The notes beneath the pieces are model-generated. The model made no database searches. It was given only the letters and a program-made list of their open reading frames with translations, and was not told the DNA's origin. 23,846 nt of DNA from a virus: the IMG/VR virus record IMGVR_UViG_3300044765_000025, positions 1 through 23,846 of that record; one strand, written 5' to 3'. Below are positions 8,173 through 16,514 of the stretch, in pieces (the stretch's first letter is position 1; each line of letters opens with the position of its first letter). The translations under genes and the position numbers were made by a program.

Positions 8173-8736
8173 ATGGCAAATGACTCGTCCACTGGCGGCT
8201 ATCTGTCGCCAGCGGGTAGCCCTGCGCCACTGGAAGACGCCGCGCTAGAGGACCTTCTTCAGAAAGTCGTGGTTGGCATCAGCGGGTTGCCTGGCTCCAT
8301 GGTCAGGCCTCGCTGGCAAGCCACCGTGCCGAAGCAACCGGAGCCGTCCGTCGATTGGTGTGCCATCGGTGTGACGGAAGAGCAGCAGGACGACTATCCG
8401 GTCGAGGAACATGAAGGCACTGGCGACGGGCACGACATCTTCGCCAGTCACGAGACGGTCCATGTCCTGGCCTCTTTCTACGGCCCCAACGGCAGCCGAA
8501 ACGCCAAGGTTTTGCGGGATGGTCTCTACGTCGCCCAGAACCGCGATCAGCTCGTAGCCAATGGCATGAACCTGACGGATGTCGGCAGGGTCATCGCCGC
8601 ACCCGAACTCATCAACCAGCAGTGGATACGCCGTTACGACGTGCCGATCCGCATCCGCCGAAAGGTGGAACGCATTTACCCGATCCTCAACATCCTGTCG
8701 GCTCCCACGGAGACCGACACGGATACCCATGCCTAA
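8173..8736 (+). CDS. Phage neck / tail terminator protein (LIC_12616-like)
   Basis: The 187-residue product resembles the family annotated LIC_12616 or phage neck terminator. The telling part is the second half: a beta strand followed by SFYGPNGSRNAKVLRDGL, a stretch with DVGRVIAAPELINQQWIRRYD, and a final beta strand with IRIRRKVERIYP. In this family these form the ring that caps the tail next to the head. It directly precedes the sheath gene, as expected. The N-terminal 30 residues are less conserved and poor in structure. The function is inferred from family and position. Confidence 0.72.
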   Translation: MANDSSTGGYLSPAGSPAPLEDAALEDLLQKVVVGISGLPGSMVRPRWQATVPKQPEPSVDWCAIGVTEEQQDDYPVEEHEGTGDGHDIFASHETVHVLASFYGPNGSRNAKVLRDGLYVAQNRDQLVANGMNLTDVGRVIAAPELINQQWIRRYDVPIRIRRKVERIYPILNILSAPTETDTDTHA

Positions 8737-8748
8737 CGGAGTATCCCC

Positions 8749-10230
8749 ATGTCGCAAGGCCTTTCCGTAAGCGATGTCGTCAACGTACAGGTGGTCATGT
8801 CGCCGTTGGCGGCGGCCGTGCGCAACTTCGGCGCGCTCCTGATCCTGGGCTCGTCGCCCGTCATCGACACCGCCGAGCGTGTCCGCCAGTACAGCAATAT
8901 CGATGGCGTCGCCACCGATTTCGGCTCGTCGGCACCCGAGTACGCCGCGGCTGCGCTGTTCTTCTCGCAGTCGCCGCAGCCGTCCGTCCTCTATGTAGGA
9001 CGGTGGGCGAAGAGTGCCACCTCTGCGGTTCTCCACGGCGGTGTCCTTTCGACCGCCCAGCAGGCGCTGTCCAACTTCACGGCCGTCACGTCCGGCGGCA
9101 TGAAGATCACGGTGGATGGCTCGCAGAAGTCCCTGTCGGCGATCGACCTGTCGACGGTGACGAACCTGAACGGTGTGGCATCGAAGGTAACCACGGCCCT
9201 GGCTGGCTCAGCCACGGTGGTGTGGAACGCCGCCTACAACCGCTTCGAGGTGACCAGCGCCACCACCGGTGCTACGTCGACGCTGACGTATGCGACGGCG
9301 CCCAGCTCTGGCACGGATATCTCCGGACTCCTGGGCCTGACGCAGGGCGTCGCTTCGGCTCCGGTGAATGGCATCGCATCCGAATCGCTCCTTGCCGCCG
9401 TGCAGGCCTGCGCGCCCTACGGTGACTGGTATGGTCTGATGGTGGCCGACGCCACAGTGTCGGATGCCGATCACCTCGCCGTCGCCGGCTACATTGAGTC
9501 AGCCAGTCCGAGCCGTATCTACGGCATCACGACTCAGGCGAGCGCGGCACTGGATCCCGTGAGTACCACGGACCTCCCGTACGTCCTCAAGGGGCTCAAC
9601 TACAAGCGGACCTTCACCCAGTACTCGTCCAGCAGCCCCTATGCGGTGGCTTCCCTGTACGGCCGCGCCTTCACCGTCGATTTCACGGCCAACAACTCGA
9701 CCATCACGCTCAAGTTCAAGCAGGAGCCTGGCGTTGCGGCCGAAGTGCTGAACGAGACGCAGGCGTCGGCGCTCAAGGCCAAGAACTGCAATGTCTTCGT
9801 GGCCTACAACAACTCCACCGCCATCATCCAGGAAGGTGTGATGGTCAACGGGTACTTCTTCGACGAAGTGCACGGCCTGGACTGGTTGCAGAACGACATG
9901 CAGACGTCGATCTACAACCTGCTCTACACCAGCCCAACGAAAATCCCGCAGACGGATGCCGGTATCAACCAGCTGGTGGCAGCGGCAGAGGCATCTTGCG
10001 AGCGTGCCGTGAACAACGGACTCGTTGCTCCTGGCGAATGGAATGCTCCAGGCTTCGGCGCCATCAGTCAGGGCCAGATGCTCTCCAAGGGCTACTACGT
10101 GTACGCGCCGCCGCTGTCGACCCAGTCTCAGGCAGATCGAGAGGCACGCAAGGCCCCGACCCTCCAGGTCGCCGTAAAGCTGGCGGGCGCCGTGCATTTC
10201 GCCAACGTCATCATCAATGTGAATCGCTAA
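8749..10230 (+). CDS. Contractile tail sheath protein, DUF3383 family
   Basis: The 493-residue protein is the tail sheath, which contracts to drive the tube through the host envelope. The N-terminus ([15 protein letters not shown]), the F-G-LLILG-S-VID-ERVR-Y segment around residues 25-45, and the [14 protein letters not shown] stretch are clear DUF3383 features. So is the C-terminal region with [16 protein letters not shown] and a final [16 protein letters not shown] sheath gene shows that the particle is a myovirus. The ribosome binding site is GGAG just upstream. The tube protein follows 9 bases later, the normal order. Confidence 0.92.
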   Translation: MSQGLSVSDVVNVQVVMSPLAAAVRNFGALLILGSSPVIDTAERVRQYSNIDGVATDFGSSAPEYAAAALFFSQSPQPSVLYVGRWAKSATSAVLHGGVLSTAQQALSNFTAVTSGGMKITVDGSQKSLSAIDLSTVTNLNGVASKVTTALAGSATVVWNAAYNRFEVTSATTGATSTLTYATAPSSGTDISGLLGLTQGVASAPVNGIASESLLAAVQACAPYGDWYGLMVADATVSDADHLAVAGYIESASPSRIYGITTQASAALDPVSTTDLPYVLKGLNYKRTFTQYSSSSPYAVASLYGRAFTVDFTANNSTITLKFKQEPGVAAEVLNETQASALKAKNCNVFVAYNNSTAIIQEGVMVNGYFFDEVHGLDWLQNDMQTSIYNLLYTSPTKIPQTDAGINQLVAAAEASCERAVNNGLVAPGEWNAPGFGAISQGQMLSKGYYVYAPPLSTQSQADREARKAPTLQVAVKLAGAVHFANVIINVNR

Positions 10231-10239
10231 GGAGCCGCC

Positions 10240-10683
10240 ATGGGTCGCGCTTACAGTTTCCTCGACGTCCAAGCCACCATCACTGGGCCTGGCGGCTCGT
10301 TCAATCTCGGGTCCGGATCCGGCAATGCCGAAGAGGGCATCACGATCGAGATGGCGGAAGACAAGAACAACATGGCGGTTGGCGCTGATGGGCAGGTGAT
10401 GCACAGCCTCCATGCCGGCAATGCGGGCACCGTCACCGTCCGGCTGCTGAAGACGTCGCCGGTCAATGCCCAGCTGATGGCGATGTACAACCTCCAGAAG
10501 ACGTCATCGTCGCTGTGGGGGAATAACGTCATTTCCATCAACAACAAAGCCAGCAGCGACAACAATGGGTGCCGAGCCGTGGCCTTCAAAAAGGCTCCAA
10601 ATATGGCCTATGCGAAGGACGGCGGAACGGTCGAATGGGCCTTCGACGCCGGCTACATCGATAGCATTCTCGGCACTTACTGA
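10240..10683 (+). CDS. Tail tube protein, DUF3277-like
   Basis: The 147-residue protein opens with YSFLDVQATITGPGGSFNLG and continues GSGNAEEGITIEM, which matches the DUF3277 group found directly after DUF3383 sheaths. Members are tail tube subunits: hexameric rings that stack around the tape measure inside the sheath. A good ribosome binding site (AAGGAG) precedes ATG 10240. The chaperone pair and tape measure follow, the standard tail-assembly order. No signal or membrane segment is present. Tube identity is inferred from family and position. Confidence 0.85.
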   Translation: MGRAYSFLDVQATITGPGGSFNLGSGSGNAEEGITIEMAEDKNNMAVGADGQVMHSLHAGNAGTVTVRLLKTSPVNAQLMAMYNLQKTSSSLWGNNVISINNKASSDNNGCRAVAFKKAPNMAYAKDGGTVEWAFDAGYIDSILGTY

Positions 10684-10691
10684 GGCCTGAC

Positions 10692-11093
10692 ATGGAATTC
10701 GAGATCAATGGGCAGACTTATCGTTCGTCCAAGCTGAACGCCCGTCAGCAATTCCACGTCTCCCGCCGGCTCGCCCCTGTGCTTGGCGGCCTGGCTACCG
10801 CGTCGGGAAGTGCGGCGGAGGACTTCGCCCACTTCCTCCAGCCCATTGCGGACGCCGTGGCGAAGATGTCGGACGACGACTGCGACTACATCCTGGATAC
10901 CTGCCTGGCCGTGGTCCAGCGGCAGCAGGGAACGGCATGGGCACAGATTTTCGTGGCGAAGAACATCATGTTCGAGGACATCGACATGGCCGCTATGCTC
11001 CAGATCGCTGCGAAGGTCATCCAGGAGAACCTGGGGAGTTTTTTTCACGCAAGCGCCGTCAGCCAACTGAATTCGGCCAAGGCGGCAGCGTAG
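10692..11093 (+). CDS. Tail assembly chaperone, short (unshifted) form
   Basis: The 133-residue helical protein lies between tube and tape measure, where tailed phages encode the chaperone that coats the tape measure before tube polymerisation. Its N-terminus (MEFEINGQTYRSSKLNARQQFHVSRRLAPVL) is of the type seen in such chaperones. Near its end the reading passes through seven T residues, giving Ser-Phe-Phe-His, and then a short tail of 15 residues to the stop at 11093. A second open frame in the -1 register begins at the same spot. Most ribosomes would make this short form and a minority the extended one. Confidence 0.85.
   Translation: MEFEINGQTYRSSKLNARQQFHVSRRLAPVLGGLATASGSAAEDFAHFLQPIADAVAKMSDDDCDYILDTCLAVVQRQQGTAWAQIFVAKNIMFEDIDMAAMLQIAAKVIQENLGSFFHASAVSQLNSAKAAA
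11023..11086 (+). promoter_or_regulatory. Programmed -1 ribosomal frameshift signal
   Basis: Three standard elements are present in order. A Shine-Dalgarno-like AGGAGA at 11023-11028 lies 10 bases before a slippery heptamer T TTT TTT at 11039-11045, which is in exact register (codons AGT, TTT, TTT). A stem-loop starts 9 bases downstream: GCCGTC 11055-11060 can pair with GGCGGC 11081-11086 (one G-U), with a possible inner GCC/GGC helix. Upstream SD plus slippery site plus hairpin is the arrangement known from dnaX. A -1 slip enters the frame that runs to 11269. Confidence 0.82.
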
Positions 11094-11269
11094 CCTGGGC
11101 GTCTCTCCCTGACGGCGAAGACTGGCTCCTGCGGCCGGTCATGCGGCAGATGTGCCGATTCGAGAGCTTGATCGACGGCACATTGGACCTCGAGCAAGTC
11201 GCGCTGCTCAACGACGCCATTGACGTCATCGACGAAAACAAGATCAAAGCCCAAAGCCTGAGACCATGA
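11045..11269 (+). CDS. Frameshifted extension of the tail assembly chaperone (DUF6889-like)
   Basis: This -1 frame has no plausible start with a ribosome binding site of its own, yet encodes a well-formed domain: WASLPDGEDWLLRPVMRQM, then FESLIDGTLDLEQVALLNDA. It resembles DUF6889, small proteins found between chaperone and tape measure in related phages. Joined by slippage at 11039-11045, the product would have 118 residues of the chaperone plus 74 from this frame, 192 in all. This matches the G/G-T logic of lambda, where the T part binds the tape measure. The stop overlaps the tape-measure start (ATGA), which supports translation of this frame. Confidence 0.8.
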   Translation, partial: SRKRRQPTEFGQGGSVAWASLPDGEDWLLRPVMRQMCRFESLIDGTLDLEQVALLNDAIDVIDENKIKAQSLRP

Positions 11270-13206
11270 GTACGGAAGTCATCCGCGAATTTCTGGTCTC
11301 CCTTGGCTACAAGGTGGACACGACGGGCCAGCGCCGTTTTGTCGATGGCGTGGAAGGAGCCACCAAGGCTGTGGTGGCCCTCGGCGCGGCGGCCACCGCG
11401 GCGGCAGGAACGGCCCTGGCGTCGATCGCCAAGATGGCGTCGGGTCTGGAAGACCTGTACTACATGTCCCAGCGGACCCGAGCGTCCGCCGAGAACATCC
11501 TCGCCGTGGGCTTCGCAGCAGGGCAGATGGGCTCCAGCGTGGAGGGAGCGCGCCAGTCGCTTGAAAGCCTGGCGCGCTTCATCCGGGAGAACCCGGGCGG
11601 GGAAGGCCTGATCGGCAGCCTTGGCGTCGCGACTCGAGACGCCAACGGCCAGTTGCGCGATACCTCCCGCATCATGGAGGACATCGGCTCTCGACTGGCT
11701 CGGATGCCCTACTACCGTGCCAGGCAGTACGGAAACCTCTTCGGCTTCGACGAGAAGACCCTCATGGCTTTGCGCCAGGGTCTTGGTGGGGCGGAAGCGC
11801 AGTACCGTCAGATGCTCCGCGCAGCCGGTCTGGATGCCGATGCGGCGGCGAAGTCCTCGCATGACTTCATGAACTCCATGCGGGAGGTGGTGGCCTGGAT
11901 CCGCATCCTATGGATGAAGGTTACTTCTGACCTTGCGGGCGGCGTAGGAAACCAGATCCAGCGCTTTCGGGAGAAGTTCGTAGCGAACTTCGACCGGATC
12001 GCCAATGTCATTGCATCCGTCATCAAGGCCGCCCTTTGGCTGGCTGACATTCTGACGCAGATCGCCATGCGTGCGGTTGATGCTGTGAACTGGATCATCC
12101 AGCGCTTCGAGGGACTGGACGAGGGAACGCAAGACCTCATCAAGACCATTGGTCTCCTGGTGGCGGCCTGGTGGGCCTTCAACAAGGTCATCTCCATGAG
12201 CCCGGTAGGGATTGTCCTTGCCTTGGCTGCGGCGATCGTCGCCCTGTGGGACGACTACCGAACCTGGAAGGAGGGTGGCAAGAGCCTCATCGACTGGGGG
12301 AAGTGGGAGCCTGGCATCAAGGCGGCCACTGAGGGCATCAAGACGCTCATTCAGTGGCTGAAGGACCTTATTGGCTGGACTGAGAAAGCCTTCGAGAAGA
12401 TGAAGGAGATCTCGGACAAGGCCCTGGGAGGCACGAAGGCAGGCGACAAGATCGGCGATCTCACTGCTCGCGCTGCTGCCTTCTTCGGCAACCGAGAGGC
12501 GCAGGAGGCCGTCTGGCGAGCTGAGCACGGTGGAATGAGCCCGAAACAGTGGGTCATTCGGAAGAACTACCCGAACGGCAACGCCCCAAAGGCTCTCCTC
12601 GACAAATCGGAGGAGGAGTTCTGGAAGGAGGCTGGTATCGGCGACGGATCGCCGTCGAATGCCACTCAGGCCAGATCGACGAATCCTGGTGATCCGCTTG
12701 GCATACGCAACAACAACCCCGGAAACCTCCGTACGGGTCCGGGTGGATCGTTCGGCGTCTACGCTACCGCCCAAGAGGGACTGAATGCCCTAAGCCGGCA
12801 ACTTGGCCTCTACTACAACGGAGAGTCCGCAGCCGCTGGTCACCGAAAGCTTCAGAACGTGCGGGACATCATCAGCACCTACGCGCCGAAGAACGAGAAC
12901 AACACGGCGGCCTATATCGCGGCCGTTTCGGGAGCGCTCGGCGTCAGTCCCGATGCGCAACTCGATCTGAACGATGTGGCGACGAAGGCAAAGCTCATGC
13001 AGGCCATCACGCTGCACGAGAACGGGGTCAACCCGTACTCGGATGCCATGTTCAGGCAGGCCGCCGGCGCAGGTCTCAACCAGACGACCAACATCACGGT
13101 GTATGGCTCTGATAGGCCTCAGGAAACGGCCAACGAGATCGCGGCTCGCCAGAACCAAGTCAACGACCGGGCAACCCGAAACCTGAAGGCAGGAACGGCA
13201 ACGTGA
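11266..13206 (+). CDS. Tail tape measure protein with C-terminal peptidoglycan-active-like domain
   Basis: The 646-residue protein sets tail length and is the longest helical product of the tail cluster. Residues 30-55 are an Ala-rich hydrophobic helix. About residues 288-328 form a long hydrophobic stretch with Trp residues, typical of tape measures that insert in the inner membrane. The C-terminal 170 residues form a globular domain beginning GIRNNNPGNLR (about residue 479) and including GVYATAQEGLNAL and TAAYIAAVSGALGVS. I know this domain as 'structural protein P5-like' in many virions, with a presumed murein-degrading role. Its catalytic residues are not established to me. It follows the chaperone pair (ATGA overlap) and precedes the Dit-like gene. 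Confidence 0.88.
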   Translation: MSTEVIREFLVSLGYKVDTTGQRRFVDGVEGATKAVVALGAAATAAAGTALASIAKMASGLEDLYYMSQRTRASAENILAVGFAAGQMGSSVEGARQSLESLARFIRENPGGEGLIGSLGVATRDANGQLRDTSRIMEDIGSRLARMPYYRARQYGNLFGFDEKTLMALRQGLGGAEAQYRQMLRAAGLDADAAAKSSHDFMNSMREVVAWIRILWMKVTSDLAGGVGNQIQRFREKFVANFDRIANVIASVIKAALWLADILTQIAMRAVDAVNWIIQRFEGLDEGTQDLIKTIGLLVAAWWAFNKVISMSPVGIVLALAAAIVALWDDYRTWKEGGKSLIDWGKWEPGIKAATEGIKTLIQWLKDLIGWTEKAFEKMKEISDKALGGTKAGDKIGDLTARAAAFFGNREAQEAVWRAEHGGMSPKQWVIRKNYPNGNAPKALLDKSEEEFWKEAGIGDGSPSNATQARSTNPGDPLGIRNNNPGNLRTGPGGSFGVYATAQEGLNALSRQLGLYYNGESAAAGHRKLQNVRDIISTYAPKNENNTAAYIAAVSGALGVSPDAQLDLNDVATKAKLMQAITLHENGVNPYSDAMFRQAAGAGLNQTTNITVYGSDRPQETANEIAARQNQVNDRATRNLKAGTAT

Positions 13207-13799
13207 GCATCTTTCAGCAAGTCGGTCTGCTCGTCGGCGGTCAGGTGCTCAACGTACTGTTGCGACGCGGCAGGAGCATCGCCGGCATCATCCCCCAGGT
13301 AGTGCTGGAGGAGCACCATCACGATGAGATGGTCATCACCAGCCACCCCGTCCAGAACGGCGCGAACATCACGGATCACAGCTACAAGGCACCGGCGACT
13401 GTGACCATGCGCTGCGGGTGGAGCGATAGTGCCTCGGTATTCAACCTGGGGATGAGTCTTCCGACCGTAAAGGATGCCTACGACCAGCTACTCGCGCTCC
13501 AGGACAACCGCGAGCCCTTCGATCTGGTGACGGGCAAGCGTACCTACAAGAACATGCTGCTGAAGAGCCTTGATGTAACCACGGACAAGGATTCCGAAAA
13601 CGCCTTGTTCGTCGAGGCTCAGTTTCAGCAAGTCATCATCGTCGATACGGCACAGACTACGCTGAAGCCACAGGCCGAGCTCGCCAATCCTGAGAAGAAC
13701 ACCCCGACGTCCGACGTCGGCGTGAAGCAGCCACAGCAGCAGCCCGAGAGCATCCTGTTCAAGATGTCAAAGGGCGTGCAGTCGATTTTCGGAGGCTGA
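13203..13799 (+). CDS. Dit-like baseplate / distal tail protein
   Basis: The 198-residue protein fits the Dit-like group of simple contractile phages, which joins tube to baseplate. Residues 30-60 (VVLEEHHHDEMVITSHPVQ, then ANITDHSYK) and the segment around FDLVTGKRTYKNMLLKSLDV are the recognisable landmarks: a beta sandwich in which a tag-like HHHDEMVITSHP strand recurs across homologues. The C-terminal 40 residues are Pro/Gln-rich and probably disordered. It overlaps the tape-measure stop by 4 bases. Function is inferred from family and order. Confidence 0.78.
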   Translation: MSIFQQVGLLVGGQVLNVLLRRGRSIAGIIPQVVLEEHHHDEMVITSHPVQNGANITDHSYKAPATVTMRCGWSDSASVFNLGMSLPTVKDAYDQLLALQDNREPFDLVTGKRTYKNMLLKSLDVTTDKDSENALFVEAQFQQVIIVDTAQTTLKPQAELANPEKNTPTSDVGVKQPQQQPESILFKMSKGVQSIFGG

Positions 13800-13800
13800 T

Positions 13801-14115
13801 GTGGCCTACAACGTGTATGAGATTCCGCTGGTGGCCAAGCCTCAGCGGGTCCAGGTGCTGCTGTCGAATGTCCAGTACATCCTGACCGTGATGTGGCGTG
13901 CAGGCTCTGGCTGGGTCATGGACATTGCCGACCAGTTGGGAAATCCAATCCTCCATGGCGTGCCCTTGGTGACCGGGACGGATCTCTTGGGCCAGTACGC
14001 CCACCTTGGCATTGGCGGGAGCCTCGTTGTATCGACCGATGGCGATCCCGACGCGGTTCCTACCTACGACAACCTCGGAACCGAGAGTCATCTCTACTTC
14101 GTGATCAAGGCATGA
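13801..14115 (+). CDS. Baseplate plug protein (Pam3 gp18-like)
   Basis: The 104-residue product starts at GTG 13801, because the nearby ATG at 13799 is out of frame. It is a compact beta-rich protein: YEIPLVAKPQRVQVLL, then YILTVMWR-G-GWVMDI, D--GNPILHGVPLVTGTDLL and a final YFVIKA. This is the pattern I associate with the plug protein family of simple myoviruses such as cyanophage Pam3. It sits between the Dit-like and hub genes, as in that arrangement. Its stop overlaps the hub start (ATGA). The plug is thought to close the hub interior before firing. Confidence 0.75.
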   Translation: MAYNVYEIPLVAKPQRVQVLLSNVQYILTVMWRAGSGWVMDIADQLGNPILHGVPLVTGTDLLGQYAHLGIGGSLVVSTDGDPDAVPTYDNLGTESHLYFVIKA

Positions 14116-15050
14116 CACGGCAGTACATTAGGCAGGTCAAGCTGGTCATCGGCCAGGCCGGTGGCGAGGCGATCGACCTTTCCCAGCTGCACATCAAGTT
14201 CACCGTACGAAATGCCACGGTGGAGACGCTGAAGCAGGCGGACATCCGAATCTACAACGTCGCCGACGAGACGGCCAAGAAGATCCAGAACGAGTACACC
14301 AGGGTCGAGCTGCATGCCGGCTATGGCGACAATGTGGGCCTAATCTTCCAGGGCCAGGTAGCCATGGTTAAGCGGGGCAAGGAAAACGCCACGGATAGCT
14401 ATGTAGACGTCTTCGGCCAGGATGGGGATCAGGCGTACAACAACGCCTACCTCAACACCTCGCTGGCCAAGGGTTGGACACCAGACGACTACTACAACGC
14501 CATGATGACGGCGGCTAAGGCTTACGACATTCAGCCAGGCTTTCGGCCGACCTTCATCGGCAACCCGGCAACCCGTGGTGCTGCCTGCTACGGCATGCTC
14601 AGGGACCACATGAGGGCGTTTGCCGAGACGCAGGGATGCGAGTGGAACATCGAGGACGGCAAGCTGAACCTTGTCCCGAAGACCTCCTACATCCCTTCCC
14701 AGGTGCCAGTGATCAACGCGGGGACGGGTATGGTGGGAACGCCGGTGCAAACGATCCAAGGGATCGAGGTCCAATGCCTCCTAAACCCCATGGTGAAGGC
14801 TGGCGGCCAAATCCAGATCGACAACGCAAGTCTGGCAACGCAGGTCCAGCGACCGAATTACCAGCCTGGCGGGTCCGCGCCGCTTCCACCGGCCGGCACC
14901 GATGCGGATGGATACTACAAGGCGCTCTGCGTCACCCATGTGGGCGACACGCGCGGGCAGCCCTTCTACACCTACATTATCGGTGTGGCCGTGGATGGCA
15001 CGGCGCCACTGACTGGTCCCACTCTTACGGCGGTGCCCGATGGACGCTAG
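14112..15050 (+). CDS. Baseplate hub protein (gp27 / gpD-like)
   Basis: The 312-residue protein is the baseplate hub that links tube end and spike. Evidence is the N-terminal beta domain (FTVRNATVETLKQADIRIYN, then GYGDNVGLIFQGQV), a middle region with AMMTAAKAY and a helix ending FAETQGCEWNIEDGKLNLVP, and INAGTGMVGTPVQT followed by IEVQCLLNP, which are typical of hub proteins in this phage group. ATG 14112 is chosen because it overlaps the plug stop; the frame itself is open further upstream. About 35 residues near 270 are Pro/Gly-rich. The spike gene follows with an 11-base overlap. Confidence 0.82.
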   Translation: MTRQYIRQVKLVIGQAGGEAIDLSQLHIKFTVRNATVETLKQADIRIYNVADETAKKIQNEYTRVELHAGYGDNVGLIFQGQVAMVKRGKENATDSYVDVFGQDGDQAYNNAYLNTSLAKGWTPDDYYNAMMTAAKAYDIQPGFRPTFIGNPATRGAACYGMLRDHMRAFAETQGCEWNIEDGKLNLVPKTSYIPSQVPVINAGTGMVGTPVQTIQGIEVQCLLNPMVKAGGQIQIDNASLATQVQRPNYQPGGSAPLPPAGTDADGYYKALCVTHVGDTRGQPFYTYIIGVAVDGTAPLTGPTLTAVPDGR

Positions 15051-15699
15051 GGAGCGATACGGCGATTACGAGGAACTTCTGAGGGCCGCGATAGGCGCTC
15101 TTCAGGCGTCTTTGTGGACGTGCCTTCCTGGGTATATCGTTGCCTTCGACGCGGCTACGGTGACGGCAACTGTGCAGATAGGCATCTCGGGGCAGGTGAC
15201 AGACTCATCGGGTAATCGCACCGCGGTTAACTTCCCCGTGCTTACGGATGTGCCCGTGATCTTCCCCCGGGGTGGCGGGTGTACGTTGACGTTCCCCATC
15301 AAGCCGGGCGACGAGTGCATCGTTCATTTTGCCTCGCGAGCCATCGATGGCTGGGCACAATCGGGCGGCGTCCAGCCTCCGAGCGATGCCAGGAAACATT
15401 CGCTGTCGGATGCCTTCGTCATGGTCGGCGCCCAGTCTCAGGCCCACAAGATTGGTGGCATCAGCACAAGTAAGACGCAGCTCAGGAGCGATGATGGAAC
15501 GGCCTATGTGGAACTTGACCCGGTCGGCCACATCGTGAATGTCATTGCGCCAGGCGGGATCAATCTCACCGGCCCACTGAACGTCAATGGCAACACGACA
15601 TTCACGGGGCAGGTGTCTGCCAATGGCAAGCGGATCGATGAGACGCACACGCATAATGGCGTTCAGACGGGATCAGGTAACAGTGGAGCGGTCAACTAA
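15040..15699 (+). CDS. Gp138-like membrane-puncturing spike
   Basis: The 219-residue protein is the tail spike that pierces the outer membrane. Residues 5-110 form an OB-fold-type domain (ATVQIGISGQV, VPVIFPRGGG, GDECIVHFASRAIDGW). This is followed by a repetitive beta-helix stalk (IVNVIAPGGINLTGPLNVNGNTTFTG). The tip carries His-Thr-His at residues 203-205 in ETHTHNGV. HxH at the apex of such spikes binds an iron ion through three chains, as known for P2 gpV and phi92 gp138. It overlaps the hub gene at its start and shares one base with the next ORF at its stop (TAATG). Confidence 0.88.
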   Translation: MDARERYGDYEELLRAAIGALQASLWTCLPGYIVAFDAATVTATVQIGISGQVTDSSGNRTAVNFPVLTDVPVIFPRGGGCTLTFPIKPGDECIVHFASRAIDGWAQSGGVQPPSDARKHSLSDAFVMVGAQSQAHKIGGISTSKTQLRSDDGTAYVELDPVGHIVNVIAPGGINLTGPLNVNGNTTFTGQVSANGKRIDETHTHNGVQTGSGNSGAVN

Positions 15700-16115
15700 T
15701 GCGTATATCACCATTCCTGGCTGTCCTCTTCCTTCTAACCTCAGGGGGACTGGTAGCGCAGTCAGTTAAGACTGTGGAAGACCCTTACGATCCATCTCAC
15801 CCTAGTGGTTACGCTCGCTTCGAGAATGGTGTGCTGCACCGATCTCCGTCGCGCGATGAGATGCTAAAACGTGATCCTGAGTACCAGAAAAAGTCCGCTG
15901 AACTTGATGCCAGAGGTCGAGAGTACCAAGACCAATACAACGCCAAGTTCAAGGCCATGCTTAACCGCATGACGCCCGAGCAGCGTAGAACGTACCTTTG
16001 CTCGGCGATGCGCCAGGAGCTTTTAAGGAAGCCCTACAGCGACGGCCTGAGCGGTACTCCTAGCCCATTCTGGCAAGAACAATTCAGGACGTACCAAGTA
16101 TCGGGATGTCCATAA
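15699..16115 (+). CDS. Exported protein of unknown function inside the baseplate operon
   Basis: I do not recognise a family. The 138-residue product has a clear Sec signal peptide: basic MRISP start, hydrophobic core FLAVLFLLTSGG, probable cleavage after LVA near residue 20. It lacks the lipobox Cys. The mature part is charged and helical (about residues 55-110, ending MTPEQRRTYLCSAMRQ), with two cysteines near the end that could form a disulfide in the periplasm. The gene is visibly more AT-rich than its baseplate neighbours, starts on the spike stop (TAATG) and is closed by a terminator. These traits suit a 'moron': a host-directed or superinfection-related periplasmic protein. It is unlikely to be part of the baseplate. 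Confidence 0.7.
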   Translation: MRISPFLAVLFLLTSGGLVAQSVKTVEDPYDPSHPSGYARFENGVLHRSPSRDEMLKRDPEYQKKSAELDARGREYQDQYNAKFKAMLNRMTPEQRRTYLCSAMRQELLRKPYSDGLSGTPSPFWQEQFRTYQVSGCP

Positions 16116-16120
16116 CCAAC

Positions 16121-16149
16121 AAACCCCGCTTCGGCGGGGTTTCGCTTTT
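16121..16149 (+). terminator. Rho-independent terminator after the exported protein
   Basis: A 9-bp stem (AAACCCCGC / GCGGGGTTT) with a TTCG tetraloop is followed by CGCTTTT. It begins 6 bases after the stop of the exported-protein gene and ends just before the gp25-like gene. The T tract is interrupted, so efficiency is uncertain. Confidence 0.78.
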
Positions 16150-16160
16150 ATGGGGTAGCG

Positions 16161-16514
16161 ATGCGCTATCGAAAGCTTGATGCCAATGGCGACTACACCT
16201 TCGGTCATGGGCAGGCGGATTTCTACAGAGATCAGCCAGAGGCAGTCGCCCAGGCCGTTGAGACACGACTAAGGCTGTTCACCCAGGAATGGTTCCTGGA
16301 CCTTAGCGAGGGGACGCCGTGGCGTGAGGAGGTACTCGGCAAGTACACACAGAATGCCTATGACACGGTCATCAAGGACCGGATCATCGGCACCCAGGGT
16401 CTGTCATCCCTGGATACCTACGACAGCAGCCGGAATGCCGACACGCGAGCTCTTAGCGTCCAGGCCACCATCACGACCATCTACGGCCAGTCTTCCATCG
16501 AGACCACACTGTGA
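16161..16514 (+). CDS. Baseplate wedge protein, gp25-like (GPW family)
   Basis: The 117-residue protein fits the gp25-like baseplate wedge family, related to T4 gp25 and P2 gpW. Landmarks are MRYRKLDANGDYTFGHGQ, a helix with AVAQAVETRLRLFTQEWFLD, and LSEGTPWREEVLGK. Gp25-like proteins clamp the sheath to the baseplate and trigger contraction. ATG 16161 starts 12 bases after the terminator tract; the spacer contains TGGGGTAG, a possible weak ribosome binding site. The stop overlaps the GTG start of the J-like gene. Confidence 0.85.
   Translation: MRYRKLDANGDYTFGHGQADFYRDQPEAVAQAVETRLRLFTQEWFLDLSEGTPWREEVLGKYTQNAYDTVIKDRIIGTQGLSSLDTYDSSRNADTRALSVQATITTIYGQSSIETTL

Noticed and set aside
9499-10413. 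304-residue - strand open frame inside the sheath gene
   Set aside because: Antisense shadow of the DUF3383 gene, without ribosome binding site or recognisable domain.
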